In this document: positions 29,371 through 42,411 of the stretch, in pieces
Numbering within the stretch: the stretch's first letter is position 1
How the letters are laid out: every line of letters starts with the position of its first letter
Source of the DNA: Picocystis sp. L7
Taxonomy: Eukaryota > Chlorophyta > Picocystophyceae > Picocystales > Picocystaceae
DNA: 64,000 nt
Reading direction: 5' to 3'
Assembly: GCA_020975725.1 (NCBI GenBank)
Contig: QXJR01000017.1
Span: forward strand, 435,001-499,000
Notes under the pieces: model-generated
What the model was told of the DNA's origin: nothing
Databases searched by the model: none
The model's input: only the letters and a program-made list of their open reading frames with translations
Translations under genes and position numbers: made by a program

Positions 29371-30585
29371 TTAGAGGCCGTGCTCCGCCCAGGGAGGACG
29401 CCGGGCAGAAAGGTTCACCTGCTCCGTGCATCGAAACGGGTGCGGCAACGCCAGGCTTTCGGCGTGCAGGAGGTGATGTGCCAGCGGTTCCCCGCGGCGG
29501 TCGATCGCCGCACCGTAGTACTTCAGGTCGCCGGCGATGGGAAGGCCCAGGTATGCGCAGTGCAGGCGTATCTGATGCGTCCTGCCCGTGACAGGAAGGG
29601 CTCGCAAGCGGACCCAGAACGCGCGCCCTTCCTCTGGGCAGCGGATCCGACCGATCGGTACGCTTGCGGTGGTATGCATCCCGCGCACAGCGCCGCACCC
29701 AAATTCCTGCCGCTCCTCCGTGGCGACGCTTTCCACGTGGAAGTGCGTGCATGCCCTGCGAATGCGACCCCCCCCGGGCAGTTCGCGTCCGATGTCGTTT
29801 TTGTCATACACACGCCAGAGCCCATGCTTGGACCTCCCGTGCCCGGTCTCGACCGTCATCTGTTGCCAGGTAGGTTGGATCCCACTGCACATGCACACGT
29901 ACGTCTTGGTGGCTTGGCCAAGGTTGAAGGCCCTATGCAGAGACTTGGAGGCCGCACGGGAAGTAGCCAGGAGCAACACGCCCGACGTGTCGCGATCCAA
30001 TCTGTGCACCAGCTGCAGGAACGTCGATTCCTCCTGGTGTCGATGGGCCCGATCCTTCGACGACGAGCTGCTCCGGCTTCCGGACACGCGATCGTCCGAC
30101 GCCGTCTGGGAGCAGCTCTCGCGAACGTCCTGTCCCTTCCTCTTCGATCCGTACCATTTCCTGGCGGCATCTCGCACGTGGTCCACGTACACGCCGCATG
30201 GCTTGTACACCGCCAGGATCCCGTCGGCACAGTGCAGGACGTCTTCTTGCGACAGCTTCAGGTGGTTCCCTTTCGCATCGGCTCCCTTGGCCCTGCACCT
30301 CTCCGTCTCCATCGCTTCTGGATTCACGGCGGTGAGGTACTCCAGCTCGTGCTTCGTGCGGTCGCATTCTTCCATGGTTGGTTCGAATCGTTCGTGATGG
30401 CCTGTTTCCACCCAGGAAAGGGAAGGAGAATGCTCCCTTCGGACGTCCGACCGGTTTCGCGCCGACTGCGAAAGCGAGCCACGCTCGCGTGTCGATTCCA
30501 TCGGAAGGAACAATCCGGATGGACTTGTCCTGCGTGGTTCCCGATCCTGGTGAAAGAGAGGGAGAGAAGACGCTCGATCCACCAC
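29371..30585 (-). CDS. RluA-family pseudouridine synthase
   Basis: The frame is 404 residues on the minus strand. The enzyme would isomerise uridine to pseudouridine in rRNA or tRNA. ADGILAVYKPCGVYVDHV opens the catalytic domain (about residue 122). The active-site motif HRLDRDTSGVLLLA (about residue 195) has the conserved catalytic Asp. KTYVCMCSG and the late GRTHQIRLHCAYLGLPIAGDLKYYG are also RluA signatures. A Ser/Arg-rich insert separates the first two motifs. The first ~90 residues are low in conservation; translation may begin at an internal Met near MEECDRTKHELEYL. No S4 domain is seen. Organelle or nuclear location cannot be decided. Confidence 0.88.
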   Translation of the reverse strand: MVDRASSLPLFHQDREPRRTSPSGLFLPMESTRERGSLSQSARNRSDVRREHSPSLSWVETGHHERFEPTMEECDRTKHELEYLTAVNPEAMETERCRAKGADAKGNHLKLSQEDVLHCADGILAVYKPCGVYVDHVRDAARKWYGSKRKGQDVRESCSQTASDDRVSGSRSSSSSKDRAHRHQEESTFLQLVHRLDRDTSGVLLLATSRAASKSLHRAFNLGQATKTYVCMCSGIQPTWQQMTVETGHGRSKHGLWRVYDKNDIGRELPGGGRIRRACTHFHVESVATEERQEFGCGAVRGMHTTASVPIGRIRCPEEGRAFWVRLRALPVTGRTHQIRLHCAYLGLPIAGDLKYYGAAIDRRGEPLAHHLLHAESLALPHPFRCTEQVNLSARRPPWAEHGL

Positions 30586-33500
30586 TCACAACCACGTGAC
30601 ACGGCGAAGTCCATACGAAAGGGGACCGAGGATACCCGGGACGGATGGGGGAGGTGGCAACGCCGTCCGCAAGACAGATGGGCGATGAACGGAAGCGGGA
30701 TTGTGACCACGTGTGCATGAGAAGCGAATCGCAATCTCCTCGAGGCCGCGGTTGCCGACCCGTTCCCCTTCCATTCGTGGTTCGTTCGTGCGGTCCACCC
30801 ACGTCTCCACCCTCCAACCCAAGCACTTGCCAACGTAGGGATCTCTTCGCAACCGTCTCGCAAGAACACCTCGGGTTTCATGCAATCGTGTCACCGTACG
30901 GGACTCGTGGTCGTAATTCTGTGGGGTCGCTAGAATGCATTGCCCCGGGCCCGGTGGTTCGGGTCCTCTCGTTAGACTCCCCTTGCACGCATCGCAACCG
31001 TGAACGTTGACCTTCCAAAATAACCTTATCGGCGCATGCTTTCACCATCGACCTTCCTTGAACGAAACTGCTCGCCACAAAAACCAAGCCTTCTGTCCAC
31101 GAATCAGGCGAACTTTTCGTTTGTGGTCGCACTCGCTTGATGCAAGAATGAAGTAGACCCGGCCCCCGGTCGCACTAGCACGATCCAAGCAACGCAACGC
31201 ATCGTTTTGAAGACGAATCCACTTCGAAGGTTCAACGATGCGAAAAAACTACGATACGCAGGATGCCTTCCTCCGCTTTCCTCCGCCGCGCCCACTTCTT
31301 GAATTTGTGACCTAAGTGAAGGCGAACACATGAGATGGAGGAATCCTCGAGTCGTTCTCGGAGTCGAATCAGCGCAAAAAGATCCCCAACAAACACTGCT
31401 TCGCTTCGTAAACCTTAAGTGGTAACCTAGCCGATCCATTCGATCCTTCCCTTGATCAACAAAGAAATTTGAGCGAGAACATCGTCATGAAGTATGCGAA
31501 AGCCCAAATACAAACCAGTTTATTCTCGTTCGATGGATTTTCGGTCTATTGCAATCACGAAATCTGTCGAATGGATGGAGACCACAGACAAAAGAGTTTG
31601 TGCCCATCGGAAGAAGTGTAATTTCTTCATGGGTGTTCCATGGAGCTTTCTTCACCGGGCAAAATAGGCGCATCGACTTCCGCACAACGAGCCGCTGTAG
31701 CAAGCACGATAAAACTAAAAAGATTTGGACTACACGCAGCAAGTTGTGCACAGTCCCAAGATGAAGAGCAAGCATTTGCGTCTTCATCGAAGTGTGGAAA
31801 TCGACAGGAAGCCTGGACTTTCTTCAAAAAGCTCCACAACGTAAGCATGTTCAAACATTGTCGAAATGCAATACCACGATGGAGGTTTTGCCAAGTAAAC
31901 CTTTTGAAACTAGGGAAGTATGAAGGAGCATGTCCGTCCGTGCACGGGCAAGCTAGATGTTGAATGCAAGTTCATTCCTTCGTTTCTCAATCCCAGGAGG
32001 CACCAAGTGGGTAGTCCGCTTTTTTTTTCCACAAACGAGATGGAAGCTGGAGCCGTCCTAAGAACGGCACTTCGTGGTTGCGAATGTGACGAGTACATTG
32101 TTCTCCGGCTCTTGACAAGAGATCAACTGTCTTTCCATCACGCTGGGAGAATGTGCGTCTACAAGCTAGACTTGCATTAGTAGCGAACTTTCGGGAAACA
32201 CCATCGTTCAAGAGCTTGGTCGCAATCTATATCCAGCTCGAATGGACTTGTTCTCACAAACTTCGAACTAAACGTACTCTGGTCAACGAGATGCCCTAGT
32301 AGGAGCAATACCGTAGAGGATTGGCGGAAGCCTGTCGCACCTAGTTGGGGAAAAGTGATAAGGAAGTGGAAAATGGATTGATTGCTCTTCTACCCAAGTC
32401 ATAGGTCTACACGGGGAGTCAACGACCTTGGCAATGAACAAGGATCTATTCCCGTGGGACCAATGTGCCTTCTCGGGGTACTTTATGCGTGAGAGTAATA
32501 CCTTCCCATGTGTCCATGCCAAGCATGTGAAGTGGAAGACTTCTTGCTCCTTGTCTACCCCACTGGGTCGGATTTTCACCACACAAGTCGAAAGGCACAA
32601 CTATCGATCCAATCGTTTCCCGACCCGCTAAACTGTTGGGTCCTTCTCAACGCCTTTTTTACCCTTATTGGTACGTGCTATGACACGAGTTGAAGATGGA
32701 AAGATAAGCTTCTACTCCTGCAACGAGAACAAGACACGATTGCTACTCCATCAAAAAGCTTCTACACCCTGTTCGTGACACTTTTTGTGTGCAATGGTTG
32801 ATCTTAGACGTGGGGCGTGAGAACATCCTTTTAAGACGAAAGGGTGGCGAACTTTTATTGGTCAGAAGGGTATTGCTTACCTGATAAGCTTGCCACTCGC
32901 TGTTTGAGTAAGATAGGGCAAGCCAAGGTTTCAAGAAGCTTAACGCCCGTATGAACGGTCACGCATCGATCGTGTTTGGAGGACCACTAAAGTGCTCCTC
33001 GTGCATTTCAACGAGCTAACTTTACTTGCTTCGATCCTCGTTCCCAGTGTCCCGGAGTATAAGGAGTTCGTCCAAGACGTCGCGTGATAATCTCCGAACA
33101 TGATGTATGTCCGTAGCCCGATGCCACATAAGCCTTTGGGCGTTTCAAGTACCATTCACAAACGGTACGAGTTGAATTTTTTCAAGCGAAAGATTGGGGC
33201 GTTTCCCTTCAATAGGACGAGGGTCATCGTGTCAAGCTTAATCATGGACAATTTGTGTGTTTCAACGCATAGGGTACGTCTACGAGTAACTTCCTTTCAT
33301 AATACTAGGGTCGTTATGTGTTCTTTCGTCTTTTGTTTACTTGAGGAGGTAGGTCTAGAAATAAGGATAGTCACTCCAACCTAAGAGGAACGCGTGCTCC
33401 ACCATGCTCAAGCCATGCATTGCGGGGTGGATACAACGGCGAGGGAGGAGAAGGGAGCACGTCGGCAATTTATGTAGCACGCACGGAGTGCACCATGATT

Positions 33501-36094
33501 GCGGCTCCAGCAGTTGGATGATGTGATTGGTATCGTTCTTTGACATTCTATGTTGAATATAATTACCAAAACCCGAATAAGCCCCACACCGGCCCTTGTA
33601 CCACCTCGGATTGCTTCCGCTAAACCCTTTCAATACACCCATCATAGTATCTTCCTTGACATTGCGCACACACACACTACCATTGGTCATAAGGGGCATC
33701 AACTCCTACGGTCGCTCTTGGACTCACACGTAGTATAGTAGACAGATAAGAAGAGCATTTGCAAGCATTGGAAGGAGCTATCAAAAATCACCCTTGTCAT
33801 CCAAGAACAAGGATGCAAAAGTGCATAGAAGGAATCAGGATGTCTAAGGAGTTCTTGTTCGTGTCTATTTGTGCCATTGTTATCTTCAACTTTTACCCAA
33901 GCAATGGTCTCTTTCGGGGTTGTGCCGAGTTGTGAGACGCCATGACGCCAAGGGTAACGTTGAGGAAACATGTGGCGGCACGGTGGTGGAAGTGTCTGTA
34001 GTCCTTACAACGTGGTTCGTGCGTTGCTCAAGAGAAACCGTGCCCATCAAGGAGGCAGACGTATCCAAAGTACAAGTGCCCTCCGTGGAGGAATAGAAGC
34101 TTCGATTTCCCTCACCGGTTGGCTCTTCCAACTTTTCCTTTGCTTGGCAGACATTCCGTTCGTTCGTCTCCGTTGTTTTCCATTCAATATTCATCGTTTG
34201 CTTTGGTCGTGTCCCATTTAGCATTGGTCAAACCCTTTTTTTGTCGTTCGATGGATTGTTGCTGGTAATGTCACCCCACGCACACCATCCTCTCCTCCCT
34301 CCTCCTCAATGCAACTCGTATCGCCTCGCGTGGTAACCCTCCCATCTCACACATTGCTCGTCCTCGTCGGCGCAACTCAATTCTTTCGAATGTGCTTCTT
34401 TTTGGTAGGGCAATAGTATTGATCGTGAATTTCGAGTTTAAGCTCAAGTTTGGACGGGTGTTTGGTGCAAGTGATGCATCCGAACGTTGGATTTTGCATC
34501 ACGTTGATCGAGACGTTCTTGCTCTTGGACATGTGCACGGCAATTCCTGGGCAGATGTCGAAGGGAGGAGCACGAGCGAGTGCATGGACGAAGTGAGTGG
34601 CATGGATGGACACCAAGAAAGTGTCCTGCAATTACGTGCAAACGACCTTCCCAAGGATCGAAGCGATGCTTCACGTGAAAACTGTGAGAAGCTTCAAATT
34701 AGGAAGGCTCGCGGGTGTGGACAGCGTGGGACGACAAATCAGTACAAGGCGCTCCTTCGAAAGGTAGTGGACGAGGACTGTTGCTACTTCGAGATGTGAA
34801 CGTAAAATAGAAGCTCGCTTGGAGACGATGCATGGAACGCCTCGATAGGATGCATCCCAACCAGATGTGCAAGCGAATTTGGATAGAAAAACGTTGGGTC
34901 GGCGTTTGATCGAATTGTTACGTGCGCATCGCAATCGCAAACCAAAAGCGAAACTTGTGAGTGAACCTTACGCACACCAAGATGAGGAGATTTTCCAACT
35001 TTGTGACGAGGCTTGCAAACGGGTGGACGAAGCACAAGCAGCCAAGCGAGCAGGATGGCCATAGCAAGGTCCACCACTAGCAATACGAGAACGCACTAGC
35101 AACGTATTGCAACCGCAACAGTTGCAAACAAGCGGCAAACATGCATGGGGAGAGGCGCCTTTCTACAACTCAGCATAGGTGTTCACACCCGCACCGAACA
35201 AAAGGCAAAGTCGTTGGGAGGAAACTCACGAAGAAATAGACGCTTTCTTTTCTTCCATAAACAACGCCTTATTCTCGGTCGTGTGAATCTGTGCACGTTC
35301 AGTCGCTCTTGAAGAGTGGAATTTGCGAAGGGAATGGCACGACAAGGCACCCGCCTCATACCCACACCCACGAAACCTTGATGATTTCTTGAGTCTCCAC
35401 AACTCTCCTATAGCAAACATTCTAAGCCCCCCATCGCAACCTGCGACCACACAGTGAGATGGGCTACGAGGGAAGTCTCTCCAAAAGGTTCCCGGCATAA
35501 AAGACATATTGCCATGTGAATATACGTTTGCTTGTCTATCCGGGCCTTTACAAGGCTGCCTGTCGTGTTTGGTTGTTCTGTAGTCAGAGAAAATTGCGCA
35601 TGCAACAAGCTTAAAGCGTTTCTCGTACATAAGATATGGTAATAGGAAACCTCGAGCAAGTTCCTATGCGATGTAGCATATTTTCCGGCAACTTTTGCTA
35701 CTCTTGATAGGATCATTTAGCAACTTTTTGTGGACATCACTTGAGGATCTTGCAAGTTTCGGAATGCCTGACCAGCCCATCCAAGAAGTTCGGGAACACT
35801 TGACCAACTCATCCACCAACTTCTGTTTCGAGGGACCAATTCATCCTACGACTTTCCATGGACATCGTTGGATTATCGAGCAGCTGTCCATGCTAAAGAT
35901 CACGAGACCGTGCACAATGTGGCAGAGGTTTAGGATAGATTTGCCATTCCTCGAGAAGTTGGAGTGGCGTCCATTCGTAAGATGCCTCCATGTGCGCAAT
36001 TTGGGAAAACAAAATTGGCCGAACTAGCACTAACCAATAAGTCAAACAACGTGGTTCTTATCCGAAAGCATCGAGCTCTAGCATTGCCTATCCG
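30586..36094. other. 5.5-kb gene-poor, AT-richer region
   Basis: After a short GC-rich leader the composition shifts to lower GC, and only frames under about 140 codons appear on either strand, none with a domain I recognise. A Lys/Arg/Glu-rich frame at 34867-35064 has protein-like composition and may be a relic. I see no tRNA, tandem array or clear terminal repeats. The region may be decayed mobile-element sequence or long non-coding DNA. Confidence 0.4.
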
Positions 36095-37030
36095 ATGCAC
36101 CTCGTGAAAGCATCAAGTGGCCCTCTTGAAGCTGCCCGCTCCCTACGCGAGGTGCCGGAGGATCACACCTCCAAACTAGCACGTATTCACATCAATCGAT
36201 CGAGCTACGTTTCGAAATCGCCCACGTCGACTTCACTCGAACGTGAGGACGTGAACGTGGTTTGCTTGGGAAGTTGCCCGGAAATGCTGTTCCCACTGGT
36301 CCATGGGGATCTTCGGCCGGATGCTCGTTCGAGAAGAAACTCCCCCTTGTCTCCCAAGTCTTCGAGCACGTGGGTTTGCACCCCTCGTACGATCCGAGAA
36401 ACCTCCAGGCCCCGAACCTTGGGGGGGTGGGGTCGGGGCCATGCCCTGGGGTTGCCCCAACCCACCCGGTCGAAACCAGGAGGAGAACGCCCATCGATCG
36501 GGACATTGTTCCCAATCAAATCCCCAATTCTCGCCCCTGCTGGGCCTTCCAACAGGCTTTGGGGGGCCAGGTACGGTTTTGGAAAACCTCGTCCCGTGCC
36601 ACTACGGTTGCGACGTTCCAGATCCCAGGCGGCGCGTTCCACGTGCAGCGACGAGCGCACAAACCGTTCCAAATTGCCGTCCCGACCGGTTCGACGGGAC
36701 GTGGAACCGCGTTGTATGCTGTGCCAAACCCGGTGTCCACCGCGTTCGTGGGGAGAAGAAAATCTGCACCTGGGATCCTCGAACGAAGAGGGAGTGGACG
36801 CCCTTCGTGGTCGTTCAACGAGTGCGAAAGCAGGCGGCTTCCTTCTCCGGGAACCGTCGTGAATCTCGATCTGAGACAAACTGCGGCTGTGTTGAAACCA
36901 GCGAGCTCAACGAGCAGTCCTCGAAACCACCTGTTGCAGCATAAGGGATCACCTTCGTTGCAGTCGCAGCGAACTAGCCGGAAAGCTTCTTGCGCAACAA
37001 ACCGCCCAGCAAGAGGAGGAGCATTCAGCA
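36095..37030. other. GC-rich 0.9-kb block open in several frames, no protein recognised
   Basis: Frames of about 210-265 codons overlap here in all three forward frames, and also on the minus strand. That is the behaviour of stop-poor GC-rich DNA rather than of one gene. None shows a known motif. It probably contains the promoter and leader of the kinase-like gene at 37031. Confidence 0.35.
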
Positions 37031-38404
37031 ATGCTTCGCAGCAAGGACACGCCATTTGAAGGTGGGGAAGGATTCAAATCGTCGAGGTCACAATGTATTT
37101 CATTGGCACCCTGTTTGGCTATTTTCATGGCCCTCTTGTTTTTCCTCCCTATCATGTTTGTTTTCTGGGATCTTACCGATTGCGCAAGTCGTAGCGGGGT
37201 GGTGACAATCAACAAAAAAGCAGGTCGCCACAAGAATTCGAATCTGGCAGAAGCTTCCAACCTCCGTCAGCAAACCCCTCGTGCTTCCAGGCCGGATAAG
37301 GTATCTAATTGCAGGCACAGCGTGGAAAAGATTGACTGCCTTGGCAAACAAGGTGCGTTTCAAAAAAGGGATGAGAAGGGATTCACATGCGCTGGACGTA
37401 GCTGGAGTGCCCTACATGAAAAGAGAAACCACTCTTTTTCTGCAACGGATGTGAAGGCCGGGCATCTCTGGAACCTGCAAGACATGGACGGTCATTCCTT
37501 CTTCTACAAAATTGAATGCAGACCGACTCTACACCAGCTCTATCATTTTGGTGCGCACGGCTACACAGATTTCATTGCATTTCTGTTGGCGGAATTTTTG
37601 GACTTGGATGTCGTAATGCCATGCACAGAATTTCTGCAGATTCCGATTGGACAGCTCAGGAACAACACTCCTGTACCTAGCCAATGCATTTTTGAAGACT
37701 CGGATTCCAGATCTCCCTACACTATTGGAGCAATGAGTTCAGGGCTATCATCGCTTCGGCCGATGGAGTGGCTCAGCAATGAAGAGGTACGTTATTTTGC
37801 TACAGCAGAAGTGGTGCCTCGGCACTTGAAGCCGTACTTGGAAGATGTTGTGAAGATAGCAGTGCTTGACTACCTGGCACTAAATGACGACCGACATTGT
37901 GGCACGTACAACACTCTCTTCTCTTTGGAATATGGGAGGCCTGTCTTCATGGATGCAGGCGCGTTTTCTAGGTTCAGCGGAGACATTTGTGGAAACCACA
38001 CAACATTGCTCAAGTGTCCGTCTGTTCTTCGAACCACGAAGTTCCGATGTGCTAAATACAATGGATCAAGTGCAAATTTTTGTTTGTTTTCTGAATATCT
38101 CATGAGGAAAATTAGGGCTGCTCGTCCTGCCGATTTCATAAAGCGCATGCAGGTTCGCTTCGAAGGAAATAATGCTTGGCAAAGTTTTCTTCGGATTGGA
38201 GGCACCGATAGAGCTCCGGACTTAAGTAAGTTGTTGGCGAGAAAGGTGGGTACGTGTGCTCCATCGCAACACATCAATGACCCTGGCGAAATCACAGCTT
38301 TCCTTCTTGATGGAGCAGCTAAAAGGCTTAGCCTGCTTTGGTCTCATTTGCAAAATTGCATATTCAAAGAGGAACTGTCGTATGTTCTACAGCTAGATTC
38401 ATGA
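37031..38404 (+). CDS. Type II membrane protein with FAM20/PI-kinase-like catalytic signature
   Basis: This intronless frame is 457 residues. A short basic N-terminus is followed by one membrane helix (about residues 28-48, CLAIFMALLFFLPIMFVFW) and a long lumenal part, as in Golgi enzymes. Near residue 285 it has AVLDYLALNDDRHCGTYN followed by GRPVFMDAGAFSRF. This resembles the catalytic and metal-binding motifs of the FAM20/Four-jointed and PI3/4-kinase-like fold (DxxxxNxDRH...hhDxGxxF in FAM20 proteins). An upstream FFYKIE could hold the ATP-binding Lys. Several cysteines suggest disulfides. Phosphorylation of a secreted protein or glycan is an inference; the family assignment needs a profile search. 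Confidence 0.5.
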   Translation: MLRSKDTPFEGGEGFKSSRSQCISLAPCLAIFMALLFFLPIMFVFWDLTDCASRSGVVTINKKAGRHKNSNLAEASNLRQQTPRASRPDKVSNCRHSVEKIDCLGKQGAFQKRDEKGFTCAGRSWSALHEKRNHSFSATDVKAGHLWNLQDMDGHSFFYKIECRPTLHQLYHFGAHGYTDFIAFLLAEFLDLDVVMPCTEFLQIPIGQLRNNTPVPSQCIFEDSDSRSPYTIGAMSSGLSSLRPMEWLSNEEVRYFATAEVVPRHLKPYLEDVVKIAVLDYLALNDDRHCGTYNTLFSLEYGRPVFMDAGAFSRFSGDICGNHTTLLKCPSVLRTTKFRCAKYNGSSANFCLFSEYLMRKIRAARPADFIKRMQVRFEGNNAWQSFLRIGGTDRAPDLSKLLARKVGTCAPSQHINDPGEITAFLLDGAAKRLSLLWSHLQNCIFKEELSYVLQLDS

Positions 38405-41400
38405 CACGGCGGGGGCTGGTTGGATGACATGGCTTCTTCGTTGGTCCATAGGGCAACGCCCAGTCACAGCAAGCACCAACTTTGCGAACGATGCACCCAA
38501 AACTGGTATTGCAATTGATGAAAATATATAGTGCACTGCTTGGAGAGTGAGTATGTTATTTTAGTATTGAGTAGGCTTGCAAAGAAAATAACAGGGTAAG
38601 TTCATTGTTTCATAAGGCTATAAATCTAGCCTCTTTTACCTCCGCGTCTCCAAAAACTCCCCTTTGCCAACTTCATATCGGCACTTGCAGTCCTAACCCC
38701 TGCCTTAAATTAACATGTCGGGCCTACTCAATTGTACGGAGGTGTTCGTCGACTTGAACGAGTCCAATATTTTGACAGTTTGGACACGCAATACTGCCAC
38801 ATCAAATTGTCACTCCTACGAGGTCCATTCGAATAGTGCGGAAGAGTTGCTTCGTCTGATCGCAAGAAGAATTGGTAAACATGGTAGGCATACAATTCTG
38901 AAATGGATGAGCTTGGAGAAATCGGTGGCACATGGAAGAGAGTAGGCGGAAAGTTCACATCACAAGTGGTAAATAGAACCCCAAGCATGTGTGCCACCAT
39001 CGACCTACTTGTAGGCATAGTGCGAAAAGATGAATCTATGAATGCATCGCCACAACTCTTCAATCGAGGCCATGCCGCTCAACGAAGAACGTGATGGGAA
39101 TAATAAGCTCCTACAAGGTGCCCTCCTCCACAACACTTATTTGAGAATTAGCAAGACGGAGAAGCTCTTTTCATTTCCCTCGATGGTTTTGTTCGTCAAA
39201 TATCTTCCATAGCGGAGGAAAGTGCCCCCCATTAGCGCTCAAAATGCAATTGAACACGCCTGTACTCTTGGTCCTTGACATTTGTACGAAGTAGATGGAT
39301 ACAATTTGATCTAGCGTTATGATTTTCATTGACACTACCTTAATTGGCTCCAATCTACGAAAGCTCAAAACAAAATACTCCGTTCTTTTGAAAGCTTGAA
39401 AGTGAACAAAACTGTAAGAGGGTTGTCTTTGTGCATCTTCAGTTCACTAGTGATATAGTTAGGATGTTAACACTTGCGGGCTTGCGTGCTTTCGGGCTTG
39501 AGGAATTGACCACTCCCTCGGAGCACGTTAAGACGGCGAGCCGAAACATCAAGTAGTACCAAGGTCTTCATTGCAATGACGGGGCAGCGACAATAAAGTC
39601 AATTTTGAATGCTGTACGAGGATATGAGCACGATTCCCTTACCAAAGACAACGCATTCGGATGGTTCTTCGACGTATGACTCCTTTCCATAAGAGAAATC
39701 TTGTGCTTCAATTTGTTGGAAGGAATCCCCGACAACCCATGTTCCAAATCACAAAAGGACATCAACGACCTGCTTTGTGGTCGTGTGCTTAACGGCTAGT
39801 GCACCACGTTGGTGTATGATATATCCTTTTATCGCGTGTTGTTTCCTTGCAATCCTTGTACACATTGCAAGTCCTTGCATCTAGAAGTCAGTCCGATGGT
39901 GATTTCGCGGAATAGGTCCTTGCTTTGTTCACACATAATCGTTTCGGCCCAACGTAGAATGTCAAACTTGGACGCCTTTCCATTTCCTCGATGTTTCTTT
40001 AGTACCACCGTATGAAAGACTTCCTTCTCCGTCTGGCAATGACTTTAAATCAATAATGGTTTGTGAGGTGCATCAACGATAGTTTATTTACTGATCGACC
40101 TAGTCACCTTGCTTCGGAAGCAATCTCATAACCTTTTTCCCAATCGCATGCACATCCTTGCCAACGAAATGAACGATACTCGCGAACAGGACGAGGGAAG
40201 AATAAGACAGTGCATTTGCGTTCGCGTACAACCGCACTTTATCACAAAGTTTTGGCTCTTCAAAGTAGATGGCCCATGGCACCGATGTTCCATAAACGAA
40301 CGGAATATCAACCATCACGAATAGGACGTGTGATATGGCATTCACAAGGCAATTTAGTGAAAGAATCTTCGTGAAGGAATTCATTTTGGAACATACAAGA
40401 AGCGAATGCAACATCCTTCATTTTTTTCATCCATCCCATGGAAGAGAAGAAATAGTGTAAAAACATACAGTGCAAGTCTTGAGGTCCGGGTCACGTGGTG
40501 GGCAACGCGAATGATCTTCCTTGCTATCTAGGTCGTTCTTCAATTTAAACGTTATGATCCGAAGTTGAGCTGCCACCTAGGTAGTTGGGCCGATATAAAT
40601 GTCTCTATCCTTGCTTCCGGAGGGCCACCTTCGGACGTATTCCAAGTATGTAACTTGCTTGTCTTGGGAGGCGGACCCCCTCGCTTTGACACTTAGAACG
40701 GTCCTACTTTGGCCGTCGGACCTGCCTAATGATGGACAACATGTTGATTTCTTTTGTGTAGGAGCCCAGGGCTCTTTTTGTTCACCCATATCCAAGCGCT
40801 CAACTTTTCAAGATGTGGTTGTAAGTTATTGACTAGAGTCCTCTTAAGTCAATTAGGTTTAAGTAGTGCCCAATGGCCCAAATCAACGACTATTGGACAC
40901 GGTCACGTGGCCTAAATCGATTATGGATAAGTTGATTTGATCAAGCAAGTAATTTTAAGTTGACAAACCTAGCAAAAGTACTCGTTGTACAAGCTCAACA
41001 TCCACAACAACTCCATACTTCGTTCGACCTATTGCACGATTGGCTAACTTCAAAGTCCACAACCTACTTTCGAGCCGTCTCCAACATCCAAAGCGTAACT
41101 ATGCACATACGAGTGGCGTGACGAGTTGGAGCGTTGCCTTTTTGAATACAAATTTGAAGAGTATTCGAATAAAAGTTCTCGCCTTTGTACAACGGACATG
41201 TATATCTTCTTCACAAGTAGTGCACACGAGCCCATTCCCATCTCCTTCCAATGAAAATTTAGCACGAATTTTCAATTTGTATTGCTTTGCCAAGCTTGAA
41301 CTCGTTAGTGCCTCTTTGCCTGTACAAATGGAATTTGGCATGTCTTTTTTTTCGCGTCCAATTGAGCATAAGATGGCGAGTCTCATGTGCGTTGGATGTG

Positions 41401-41460
41401 CCGAACGTCTTGATGGAACGGGGGCAAAGAATGCGTCGGAGCTTGCTTTGTATCCTTAGT
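38405..41460. other. 3.1-kb gene-poor, AT-richer region
   Basis: Composition is like 31-36 kb. Only short frames are present (up to 139 codons) with no recognisable domain. No RNA gene, array or clear element boundary was found. Confidence 0.4.
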
Positions 41461-42411
41461 TCGTTGACGAGGGATTGAAGGTTTCGGCACCATCCATACA
41501 TAAAGTGCGTCGTAGACGTTTTTGGACCCGCACGTTCCACCCCTTCGAACTCAGGGTTGGATTTCTTGTTCCCGTGCACATCATCATTCGCTTTCCAGCT
41601 CTCGTTCGTTGTGCATTGGGGTGTGGACGCCTCCAACTCCATGTCGGATTTTTCCCATGCGGTCTGTGCTCCTTCTGTGTATGGTGGAAGTCCAGTCTTC
41701 CCTCGATCGAATGGGAGCACGTGTCCCATCGTCCCATGCAACAGTCCGTCGAAGGTCCGTTTTGGCGGTAGCCTGGATCCCTGGGATCACGTACGGGGTA
41801 CGTCCCATCCCCCTCTGGATTCCGGGTTTTCCGTACGGCAGACGTGGTGGAAGGGCAGGACGGGGGTAGCCTCCCCGGGGAACGGTCTCGAATCTTCGAT
41901 CGTGGTAGAATCCGGTCTGGGCGAATTTGCGCGGGAAGGCGTCTTACGCAGAGGAGCAGGGATGGAAACGCGGGATAGCTCTGCGCTATCCGTCACCCAC
42001 CCGTGCGTTTATCGATGGATCTCTCGTCCCCTATTCGAACCGTCACCATCACCCGAAGAGGAGCAGCACCCGTCCCCTGCACCGATCTTTCGGCCGATCC
42101 CGTCCTTTCGCATCGCCGGTCCCCTCCTCCCATCTCCCGTCGAGGATGGAGCACTGCATGCCCATCTCTCCCTCTGCGGTTCATGTTTTTCGTTCCCGCC
42201 TTCGGTTCCTGTCGCCTCAGGTTCCATGGCTTCGGACCCAGGTCGATCGATGCTCATCATTTTCTCGAACGCGATCGATCAGGCACGCACGCGTGCTGCG
42301 CCGGAAAGGAGTGGAGCGAAAACGAACGAAACGCGAACGAGAGAGGAAGAAAAGCACGCGAGGGAGGTCCGGGAGGCGGAGGCGGAGGGACGAGAAGGAG
42401 AGGGAACGAGC
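41461..42411. promoter_or_regulatory. GC-rich upstream region of the polyketide synthase gene
   Basis: Composition changes to GC-rich about 950 bp before the PKS start codon. It has purine-rich sequence immediately upstream (about 42300-42410). No known promoter element is recognised. Frames here on both strands are without domains. Confidence 0.35.

Noticed and set aside
36095-36862. 255-codon frame upstream of the kinase-like gene
   Set aside because: Other frames are equally open here and on the opposite strand, and none has a motif; explained by stop-poor GC-rich composition.
41259-41741. 160-codon minus-strand frame before the PKS
   Set aside because: No domain, and composition like neighbouring non-coding DNA; a mobile-element relic was considered but no signature was found.
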